DNA of 6,953 nt. Source: an uncultured Oscillospiraceae bacterium (GTDB lineage Bacteria > Bacillota > Clostridia > Oscillospirales > Oscillospiraceae). The notes below the pieces were generated by a model. That model saw only the letters and a program-made list of their open reading frames with translations. It searched no databases and was not told the origin of the DNA. The position numbers and the translations under genes were made by a program. The DNA is taken from contig CAKUHV010000086.1 in NCBI GenBank assembly GCA_934659445.1, forward strand, positions 1-6,953. Reading direction: 5' to 3'. This document shows positions 1 to 5,139 of the stretch, piece by piece (the stretch's first letter is position 1; each line of letters opens with the position of its first letter).

Positions 1-627
1 TTCCTTCTTCTTCTTGACCATGACGGGGACGATCTCGTCCTCGAAGCGGCCGGACTTGATGGCGGCCTCCGCCTTCTGCTGAGAGGCGGCGCCGAACTCG
101 TCCAGCTCCTGCCGGGTGATGCCCCACACGTCGCAGATGTTCTCGGCGGTGGTGCCCATGTGGTAGTTGTTGAAGGCGTCCCACAGACCGTCGCGGATCA
201 TGGTGTCGATCACCTTCTTGTCGCCCATACGGGCGCCCCAGCGCTCCTCAGGCAGGGCATAGGGGGCGGCGGACATATTCTCCATGCCGCCGGCCACAAC
301 GATGTCGGCGTCGCCGGAGGCGATGGTACGGCCGGCCTCGATGACGGACTTCATGCCGGAGCCGCACACCATACCCACGGTGTAGGCGGGCACGGACATG
401 GGCAGACCGGCCTTCAGGCTGGCCTGACGGGCGGGGTTCTGGCCCAGACCGGAGGTGAGGATGCAGCCGAACATGACCTCGTCCACCTGCTCGGGCTTGA
501 CGTTGGCGCGCTTGAGCGCCTCACGGATCACGGTGGCGCCCAGCTCCACCGCGGGGGTATCCTTCAGGGAGCCGCCATAGGAGCCGATGGCGGTACGGCA
601 GCAGTTTACCACATAAATGTCTTTCAT
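1..627 (-). CDS. thlA: Acetyl-CoA C-acetyltransferase (thiolase), partial, C-terminal part beyond window
   Basis: A biosynthetic thiolase, which condenses two acetyl-CoA to acetoacetyl-CoA in the cytoplasm. In Clostridia this is the first step toward butyrate. The 209 visible residues begin [20 protein letters not shown], a typical thiolase N-terminus. The nucleophilic cysteine is Cys88 in [12 protein letters not shown], matching the CGSG signature. [16 protein letters not shown] (about 111-126) and the segment from AENICD to ASQQKAEAA (about 161-189) are also family-typical. Family members are about 390 residues, so the second half with the catalytic His and Cys lies to the left of the window. 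I chose the ATG at 627. An in-frame ATG at 645 overlaps the GGAGG ribosome binding site (639-643), which would serve 627 with 11 bases between. The gene has its own promoter and is probably transcribed separately from spoIID. The family is certain; the thlA symbol is by analogy, and atoB or phaA are equivalent names. Confidence 0.95.
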   Translation of the reverse strand, partial: MKDIYVVNCCRTAIGSYGGSLKDTPAVELGATVIREALKRANVKPEQVDEVMFGCILTSGLGQNPARQASLKAGLPMSVPAYTVGMVCGSGMKSVIEAGRTIASGDADIVVAGGMENMSAAPYALPEERWGARMGDKKVIDTMIRDGLWDAFNNYHMGTTAENICDVWGITRQELDEFGAASQQKAEAAIKSGRFEDEIVPVMVKKKKE

Positions 628-659
628 ATTCTCTTGAACCTCCATGTATAAAATGATGG

Positions 660-674
660 TGCGCCCGGGGCGCA
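660..674 (-). other. 5' UTR hairpin of the thiolase mRNA
   Basis: A perfect 6-bp stem (TGCGCC/GGCGCA) with a 3-base loop, lying between the predicted transcription start (about 684) and the ribosome binding site (639-643). A stem near the 5' end can protect an mRNA from decay, which would suit a highly expressed metabolic gene, but that role is inferred. It could instead act as a weak terminator for readthrough from spoIID. The bases after it on the minus strand (CCATCATTTTAT) are only mildly T-rich, so I do not call a terminator. Confidence 0.4.
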
Positions 675-690
675 GGTTCTACTACGGGCT

Positions 691-719
691 ATTATAGCGG
701 AGCTTTCTGAAAAATGCAA
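691..719 (-). promoter_or_regulatory. Sigma-A-type promoter of the thiolase gene
   Basis: On the minus strand there is a -35 hexamer TTGCAT (714-719), a 17-base spacer and a perfect -10 TATAAT (691-696). This is close to the vegetative consensus with optimal spacing. The predicted start is near 684, giving a leader of about 57 bases before the ATG at 627. The promoter sits in the gap after spoIID, so the thiolase can be expressed independently of the sporulation gene. Upstream (723-740) the minus strand carries two GGGGAAAA units in tandem, of unknown meaning. Confidence 0.75.
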
Positions 720-829
720 TCGGGTTTTCCCCTTTTCCCCATGCTCATCTTGCGGAATAGTTGGACAAAATTGAATATTCTGCCTGATTTTGAACATAAG
801 TTTGCAGATGTTCGCCTTCTCCGCGGCGG

Positions 830-1897
830 CTACGGGCCGTAGAGCGGCCCCACCTGGGTCCCGGTGTAATACCAGGTCAGGATCGCGCGGAAGTCCTTTC
901 CTTCGGCGGCCATGGCGTTGGCCCCGTACTGGCTCATGCCCACGCCGTGGCCGTAGCCCAGGGTCTCGAAGGTGAAGCCGTCCTCCCCATAGGTGACGGT
1001 GAAGCTGGCCGAGCGCAGGGAGAACAGGCTGCGCAGCTGCCCGCCGGTCAGGGTCACGCCCCCCACCGCCATGGAGGCCACCCCGCCGGCGGAATTCTCC
1101 GTCCGTCCGGTGAACCAGCCCTCCGGCGAGCCGGACAGGTCGGCCTCCGGGCAGGCGGGCAGCACCGTCTGCCGCACCTGATCGGGGGTCAGTACCGTCT
1201 GAACCCGCCAGTTGGGCACCTCGTCCCCCTCCGGGCTGTCCACCCCCTTCAGATAGGACACCTCCCGCCCCCACACCTCCGCCGCGTCCACCGTCCGCCC
1301 GGCGGCGGAGGAGAAGAACAGGGCCTGAATGGGCGTGCCGTCACAGAGGATGCCAAGGCCGTCGGTGTCCGCCACGGCGGCGGCCAGCTTGTCGCTGTAC
1401 TCCCCGGCGTTCAGCCCCCACCGGGCCCGGGCCAGAGTGGGGTCGGTGTATGCCTGACAGCAGGTGCTGTCGGCGCATACGTCGGCCTGGGGGTGCTTTT
1501 CCGAGGGGCGGGCCTGTAAATTGACGGTGTAGGTGCGGGCGGCGCAGACCTGGGCCTTCAGGGCCTCGGGCTGGAAGGAGGCGGGCATCTCCGCCGCCAC
1601 CACCCCCCATAGATAGTCGGCCATGGTCAGCTCCTCCACCTGGCCCTCCTTGTTCAGCAGGCGTACCGTCCGGCCGCTGTCCGCGCTCTGTCCGGCGGCG
1701 GAGGCGCTCTGCTCCGGCGGGGCCAGCACGGCGGGCTCCTGTCCCGACGGCTCCAGAGTCAGCAGGGGCTCGCCCCGGCACACAAGGGCGGGCAGCAGGG
1801 TGAGCACCGCCGCCATCACCGCCCCCAGCGCCGCCGGGGACAGGCCGGGCAGCGCCGGGGCCGCCCGCCGGCGCTGCCGCTTTCCGTATTCCGCCAT
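830..1897 (-). CDS. spoIID: Stage II sporulation protein D (SpoIID), lytic transglycosylase
   Basis: SpoIID cleaves peptidoglycan glycan strands at the engulfing septal membrane during endospore formation, acting from the mother cell with SpoIIM and SpoIIP. The 355-residue protein has a basic N-terminus, one membrane anchor (about 22-40) and a variable, Ser/Ala/Pro-rich linker (about 45-75). The SpoIID domain follows to the C-terminus. The presumed catalytic acid is Glu103 in VVAAEMPASFQPEALKAQ, followed by CAARTY. The C-terminal family signature GYGHGVGMSQYGANAMA is at about 314-330. His135, Cys141 and Cys147 have the six-residue spacing that I recall for the zinc site of the Clostridioides difficile enzyme. 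Length is near the family norm and all key motifs are intact. The start at 1897 has a strong ribosome binding site, AAGGAGGTG (1905-1913), about 9 bases upstream. In model species the gene is controlled by sigma-E; I could not find a convincing sigma-E promoter here. Confidence 0.95.
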   Translation of the reverse strand: MAEYGKRQRRRAAPALPGLSPAALGAVMAAVLTLLPALVCRGEPLLTLEPSGQEPAVLAPPEQSASAAGQSADSGRTVRLLNKEGQVEELTMADYLWGVVAAEMPASFQPEALKAQVCAARTYTVNLQARPSEKHPQADVCADSTCCQAYTDPTLARARWGLNAGEYSDKLAAAVADTDGLGILCDGTPIQALFFSSAAGRTVDAAEVWGREVSYLKGVDSPEGDEVPNWRVQTVLTPDQVRQTVLPACPEADLSGSPEGWFTGRTENSAGGVASMAVGGVTLTGGQLRSLFSLRSASFTVTYGEDGFTFETLGYGHGVGMSQYGANAMAAEGKDFRAILTWYYTGTQVGPLYGP

Positions 1898-1949
1898 GGA
1901 TATGCACCTCCTTATTTTAGTGTGTGGTATAGGGGGCGTGTGAGCCGCA

Positions 1950-1973
1950 GGCGGGTCGATGAGGACATCCGCC
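1950..1973. repeat. Degenerate REP-like hairpin
   Basis: GGCGGGT (1950-1956) can pair with ATCCGCC (1967-1973) over seven positions, one of them a G-T wobble, around a 10-base loop. The arms resemble those of the better-preserved hairpins that begin at 2015, so I read it as a decayed member of the same repeat group. Confidence is low because the window is GC-rich. Confidence 0.4.
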
Positions 1974-2010
1974 CGATGTTATAGGTTTGTGCGACGTGGC
2001 GTTAGAATTC

Positions 2011-2116
2011 GTAGGGGCGGATATGATCCGCCCGCGGGCCGCCACATGGGGCGGCCCCTGCGGGATACGATGAACGGATGTTGTGTATGTAGGGGCGGCC
2101 CCATGTGGCCGCCCGA
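2011..2116. repeat. REP/MITE-like composite of three GC-rich hairpins
   Basis: Three perfect 8-bp hairpins lie in about 100 bases: GGGCGGAT/ATCCGCCC (2015-2033, loop ATG), GGGCCGCC/GGCGGCCC (2036-2057, loop ACATGG) and GGGCGGCC/GGCCGCCC (2093-2114, loop CCATGT). Two of them are preceded by the same GTAGGGGCGG motif (2011-2020 and 2089-2098). The second and third are also near-inverted copies of each other: 2036-2061 and 2090-2115 match at 23 of 26 positions in opposite orientation, separated by a 28-base AT-richer spacer. This head-to-head layout is typical of dispersed REP or MITE-like elements. A multi-copy status cannot be shown from one window. Alternatives are an mRNA-stabilising or attenuating structure after the ATPase, or protein-binding palindromes. 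Confidence 0.65.
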
Positions 2117-2186
2117 TATGGGGATCATAAGGGGCGGAGCCCCCTATACCAAAAACGGGTGGGAGGGAGGGTATTTGATCCCGGTC

Positions 2187-4808
2187 TCATCCCCTCTCCT
2201 CTCTGCCGGCGGACAGCCCCTTTACCGCCTCGCACACGGGGATGGGGGCCATGGCCAGGGCGAGCACGGCGGCCCACTGGGCGCCGTCCATCGGGATCAC
2301 CCCGAAGATCTGCCGCAGGGGGGCGATCAGCAGCACCGACAGCTGCAAAGCCATGCCGATGAGGAAGGCCCGCACCATGGCGGGGTTGGAGAACAGGCCC
2401 ATCTCGAAGATGGAGCGCTCCTCGCTGCGGACATTGAAGGCGTGGAACAGCTGGCTCATGGTCAGGGTGGCGAAGGCCATGGTATTGGCCGCCGCCCCCG
2501 CCTGTCCGGGGGCGTGCAGCCGGGTAAAGCCCAGAAAGTAGGCCCCCAGAGTCAGTCCGCCCACCATCAGCCCCTGCCAGGCCAGACGCAGGGAGAACTT
2601 CCGGTCGAACAGCCCCGCCCGGGCATCCCGGGGGGGCCGGTCCATGACGCCGGGCTCCACCGGCTCTACCCCCAGAGCCAGAGCGGGGAAGGAGTCGGTG
2701 ACCAGATTCAGCCATAAAAGCTGCACCGGGATCAGGGGCATCTGGCCGAAGTCCAGCACGGTGGCGATGAAGATGGTAAGGATCTCCCCGATGTTGCAGG
2801 ACAGGAGATAGTGGATGGCCTTGCGGATGTTGGACCAGATGCCCCGGCCCTCCTCCACCGCGCGGACGATGGTGGCAAAGTTGTCGTCGGTGAGGATCAT
2901 GTGGGCGGCCCCCTTGGCCACGTCGGTGCCCGACCTGCCCATGGCGCAGCCGATGTCCGCCGCCTTCAGGGCGGGGGCGTCGTTCACCCCGTCTCCGGTC
3001 ATGGCCACCACCTGGCCCCGCTTCTGCCAGGCCCGGACGATGCGCAGCTTGTGCTCCGGGGTCACCCGGGCAAAGACGGAGAACCTTTCGATGTCGTGCT
3101 CCAGCATATCCTGGGGCATGAAGTCCAGCTCGCCGCCGGTGACAGCCAGCTCCCCCTCCCGGCAGATGTCCAGCTGACGGGCGATGGCAAGGGCGGTGGA
3201 GCGGTGGTCCCCGGTGATCATCACCGGGCGGATGCCCGCCCGGCGGCAGAGGGCCACCGCCCTTGCCGCCTCGGGCCGGGGCGGGTCGATCATGCCGAAC
3301 AGGCCCAGAAAGGTGAGATCGCGCTCGGTGTTTTCCGGCGTAAGGGACCGGGGCAGCTGCTCCACGTCCCGATAGGCCGCGGCCAGCACCCGCAGGGCCT
3401 GCTCCGCCATCTCCTCGTTGGCGGCCAGAGCGGCCCGGCGGCGGACGTCGGTCATGGGTCCGCCGGCGGTGCGGACGCACCGGGGCAGCAGCACGTCGGG
3501 AGCACCCTTTACCAGGATGCGGAAGCCGCCCCCGGGCTTTCGATGTACAGTGGACATAAGCTTGCGGCCGGAGTCGAAGGGCAGATCGGCCACCCGGGGC
3601 CAGTTCTTCTCCTCCTCCCCCTTCTCCACCCGCTCCCCGGCGGCAAAGAGGGCCAGCGCCCCCTCCGTGGGGTCGCCGGAGGCGGTCATCGAACCGCTTT
3701 TCCCCTCCAGCACCGCGTCATTGCACAGGGCGGCGCACAGCAGGGCGTCCCGCCTGCTCCCCTCCGGGGGCAGCCACAGGCGCTGCACCGTCATGCGGTT
3801 CTGGGTCAGGGTGCCCGTCTTGTCGGAGCAGATCACCCCGGCGCAGCCCAACGTCTCTACCGCCGGCAGCTTTTTCACGATGGCCCCCCGCTTTGCCATG
3901 CGGCCCACCCCCAGGGCAAGGACGATGGTGACGATGGCGGGCAGCCCCTCCGGAATGGCGGCCACCGCCAGAGACACGGCGGTAAGGAACATGAACAGCA
4001 TATCCTGTCCCCGCAGCAGGCCCACCCCGAACATCACCGCGCACACGCACAGGCACAGAAAGGACAGGGACTTGGAGATCTCCCCCATCTTCCGCTGGAG
4101 GGGGGTGGCGGGGGCCTCCCCCTGGGTGAGCAGGCCGGCGATATGGCCCATCTGAGTGTCCATCCCCGTGGCGCACACCAGGGCCCGGCCCCGGCCGGCG
4201 GTGATCAGGGTGCCCGACAGCACCATGTTGCTCCGGTCGCCCAGGGGGGTGTCCTCCGGCAGGGCGGCCCCCGCCTGCTTTTCCGCGGGCACCGACTCGC
4301 CGGTCATGGCGCTCTCGTCCGCCTGAAGGCGGCTGCACTCCAGAAGCCGCCCGTCCGCCGGCGCCAGATCCCCCGCCTCCAGCAGGATCACGTCCCCGGG
4401 CACCAGCTCCTCCGCCGGAAGGTCGGACGGCCTGCCGTCCCGCAGCACCCGGGCGTGGGGGGCCGCCATGCGGCCCAGCTCCTCCAGCGCCTTGTGGGCC
4501 TTGTCCTCCTGAGAGATGGAGATGACCCCGTTGATCACCACGATCAGCAGGATGATGGCCCCGTCCAGCCAGTCCTCCCCCCCGCTGACCCACAGGGACA
4601 GGGCCGCCGCCGCCAGCAGCACCAGGATCATGGGGTCCTTTAGCTGCTCCAGCACCCGGCGCAGCAGGCTCTCCCCCGGCGGGGCGGCCAGACGGTTGGG
4701 GCCGTACTCCCGCAGCCGCCGGGCGGCCTCCCTCCGGCTCAGACCCTCCGGCCCGGTGTTCAGTTCCTCCGTCAGCTCCCGCAGTCCCCGGCTGTGCCAG
4801 CTCTCCAT
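2187..4808 (-). CDS. P-type Ca2+-transporting ATPase (P2A, SERCA/PMCA-like)
   Basis: An 873-residue integral membrane pump that exports Ca2+ at the cost of ATP. In order: N-terminal cation-ATPase domain (about 4-70), TM1-TM2 (about 58-98), actuator domain with TGES (169-172), and TM3-TM4 with the PEGLP kink (286-290). Then come the phosphorylation motif DKTGTLT (Asp329), the nucleotide-domain KGAPD (434-438), TGD (532-534), the hinge TGDGVNDAPALK (604-615) and six C-terminal TM segments. Calcium-site residues by SERCA alignment are Glu287 (SERCA Glu309), Asn672 and Glu675 in NIGE of TM5, and Asn701, Thr704 and Asp705 in TM6. The TM8 position of SERCA Glu908 appears to be Gln786. The start at 4808 has AAAGGAG nine bases upstream. 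The frame stays open upstream to 5135, but that part is low-complexity and lacks a ribosome binding site. B. subtilis YloB is a comparable protein. It is transcribed divergently from the peptidase gene. Confidence 0.96.
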   Translation of the reverse strand: MESWHSRGLRELTEELNTGPEGLSRREAARRLREYGPNRLAAPPGESLLRRVLEQLKDPMILVLLAAAALSLWVSGGEDWLDGAIILLIVVINGVISISQEDKAHKALEELGRMAAPHARVLRDGRPSDLPAEELVPGDVILLEAGDLAPADGRLLECSRLQADESAMTGESVPAEKQAGAALPEDTPLGDRSNMVLSGTLITAGRGRALVCATGMDTQMGHIAGLLTQGEAPATPLQRKMGEISKSLSFLCLCVCAVMFGVGLLRGQDMLFMFLTAVSLAVAAIPEGLPAIVTIVLALGVGRMAKRGAIVKKLPAVETLGCAGVICSDKTGTLTQNRMTVQRLWLPPEGSRRDALLCAALCNDAVLEGKSGSMTASGDPTEGALALFAAGERVEKGEEEKNWPRVADLPFDSGRKLMSTVHRKPGGGFRILVKGAPDVLLPRCVRTAGGPMTDVRRRAALAANEEMAEQALRVLAAAYRDVEQLPRSLTPENTERDLTFLGLFGMIDPPRPEAARAVALCRRAGIRPVMITGDHRSTALAIARQLDICREGELAVTGGELDFMPQDMLEHDIERFSVFARVTPEHKLRIVRAWQKRGQVVAMTGDGVNDAPALKAADIGCAMGRSGTDVAKGAAHMILTDDNFATIVRAVEEGRGIWSNIRKAIHYLLSCNIGEILTIFIATVLDFGQMPLIPVQLLWLNLVTDSFPALALGVEPVEPGVMDRPPRDARAGLFDRKFSLRLAWQGLMVGGLTLGAYFLGFTRLHAPGQAGAAANTMAFATLTMSQLFHAFNVRSEERSIFEMGLFSNPAMVRAFLIGMALQLSVLLIAPLRQIFGVIPMDGAQWAAVLALAMAPIPVCEAVKGLSAGREERG

Positions 4809-4836
4809 GGCGCCACGCTCCTTTCCTGTGGGTCTT

Positions 4837-4842
4837 AGTATA
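4837..4842 (-). promoter_or_regulatory. Possible -10 element of the ATPase gene
   Basis: TATACT on the minus strand, 28 bases upstream of the ATPase ATG. No -35 resembling TTGACA lies 16-18 bases further upstream, where the sequence includes a run of seven G, and there is no TG extension. Treat it as a weak or activator-dependent candidate. Confidence 0.3.
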
Positions 4843-4892
4843 GCGCCCCCCCTGTCCGAATTTAGGGGAAGGGTGCGGAAGGGGAAAATAAA

Positions 4893-4935
4893 GGGGCGGC
4901 CGCCCCCGTATCCGCTCCGGGGGCGCAAACCGGAG
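4893..4935. repeat. Overlapping GC-rich palindromes in the divergent promoter region
   Basis: A perfect 14-bp palindrome GGGGCGGCCGCCCC (4893-4906) is followed by two further perfect inverted repeats: CGCCCCC/GGGGGCG (4901-4907 with 4919-4925) and CTCCGG/CCGGAG (4915-4920 with 4930-4935). They overlap, so only some can form at once. The block lies about 20 bases upstream of the peptidase -35. The 14-bp core resembles the arms of the hairpin at 2093-2114 without its loop, so it may be a remnant of the same repeat group. It could also be an operator. Neither role is demonstrated. Confidence 0.45.
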
Positions 4936-4955
4936 GGGGCAGGACGGAAAAAGGG

Positions 4956-4984
4956 TTGACGTAATGCCGGGATGGTGGTACTAT
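4956..4984 (+). promoter_or_regulatory. Sigma-A-type promoter of the M23 peptidase gene
   Basis: The -35 is TTGACG (4956-4961, five of six matches) and the -10 is TACTAT (4979-4984, four of six), with the optimal 17-base spacer. The predicted start is near 4991, giving a leader of about 150 bases. An alternative -10 TATACG (4982-4987) would need a 20-base spacer and is less likely. The tandem WalR-type box begins at the predicted start. Confidence 0.6.
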
Positions 4985-4990
4985 ACGTTT

Positions 4991-5007
4991 TGTAACCGTT
5001 TTGTAAT
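4991..5007 (+). promoter_or_regulatory. Candidate WalR (YycF) binding box
   Basis: TGTAAC-CGTTT-TGTAAT fits exactly the established WalR consensus TGT(A/T)A(A/T/C)-N5-TGT(A/T)A(A/T/C). The two half-sites lie in an 11-base direct repeat (CGTTTTGTAA at 4986-4995 and 4997-5006), which is one helical turn. WalR is the essential response regulator of cell-wall metabolism in low-GC Gram-positives, and its targets are mainly peptidoglycan hydrolases, including LysM and M23 proteins. The next gene downstream is such a hydrolase. The box overlaps the predicted transcription start rather than lying upstream of -35. If the promoter call is right, this favours repression. Activation would require a different promoter. 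Confidence 0.55.
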
Positions 5008-5067
5008 CTTTTTGCCGGGGCCCTGTCCCGACAAGCCGGAAGGATATTTTCAGCCCCATGTCTCCCG

Positions 5068-5129
5068 CCGCGCCCCTGCCCTGTAAGAGAGGGCGGACGG
5101 CCCGTTCCGGAGAGACGTGCGGGGCGCGG
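5068..5129 (+). other. Structured 5' leader overlapping the peptidase ribosome binding site
   Basis: CCGCGCCCC (5068-5076) is a perfect 9-bp complement of GGGGCGCGG (5121-5129). It would enclose two small hairpins: GCCCT/AGGGC (5078-5094, 7-base loop) and GGACG/CGTTCC (5095-5108, one bulge). The result would be a three-way junction. The 3' arm covers the first bases of GGGAG (5128-5132), the only ribosome binding site for the start at 5140, so folding could limit translation. I recognise no known riboswitch class. Pairing by chance in GC-rich DNA is a real alternative. Confidence 0.35.
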
Positions 5130-5139
5130 GAGCATATTT

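Larger units (their letters stand above)
1898..2186. other. Intergenic region with hairpin cluster, no gene seen
   Basis: This 289-base gap lies between the spoIID start and the ATPase stop, both on the minus strand. Open frames crossing it on the plus strand lack a good ribosome binding site and run into the antisense of the ATPase, so I see no gene. It holds the spoIID ribosome binding site, one degenerate and three perfect GC hairpins, and a short GGGGC/GCCCC hairpin (2131-2143) about 45 bases past the ATPase stop. That last hairpin has no T-tract on either strand, so no intrinsic terminator can be called. Confidence 0.7.
4809..5139. other. Divergent intergenic regulatory region, no gene seen
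   Basis: These 331 bases separate the divergent ATPase and peptidase starts. I see no credible gene. The minus-strand ATPase frame stays open across most of it, and a 65-residue minus-strand frame (4862-5059) also occurs, but neither has a ribosome binding site or a recognisable protein sequence. From left to right it holds the ATPase ribosome binding site and a weak -10, a purine-rich stretch (4863-4895), GC palindromes (4893-4935), a plus-strand promoter (4956-4984), a WalR-type tandem box (4991-5007) and a foldable leader (5068-5129). Confidence 0.7.

Noticed and set aside
628..645. Alternative in-frame ATG at 645 for the thiolase
   Set aside because: The codon overlaps the GGAGG ribosome binding site, and the added residues are absent from the usual thiolase N-terminus. 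The ATG at 627 fits better.
1898..2005. Sigma-E promoter for spoIID
   Set aside because: Candidates such as TATAAC or TAAAAT lack a matching -35 at the right distance. Sigma-E control is expected from the family but is not shown by this sequence.
2130..2145. Intrinsic terminator after the ATPase
   Set aside because: A GGGGC/GCCCC hairpin is present, but neither strand has a T-tract after it.
2811..4643. A 610-residue plus-strand open frame antisense to the Ca2+-ATPase
   Set aside because: It lies wholly opposite a conserved gene. Its translation is Gly/His/Gln/Pro-rich low-complexity with no domain, as expected for the reverse complement of GC-rich codons.
4986..5007. PhoP box reading of the 11-base direct repeat
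   Set aside because: PhoP boxes also recur at 11 bases, but the half-sites here fit the WalR consensus without mismatch and the downstream gene is a cell-wall hydrolase rather than a phosphate gene.
4809..5135. A 109-residue N-terminal extension of the ATPase
   Set aside because: The extension is not ATPase-like and crosses the peptidase promoter region. The ATG at 4808 has a good ribosome binding site and gives a normal family N-terminus.
4985..5139. Known riboswitch (for example ydaO-type c-di-AMP) in the peptidase leader
   Set aside because: The leader is long enough, but I could not recognise the conserved core of any known riboswitch class.
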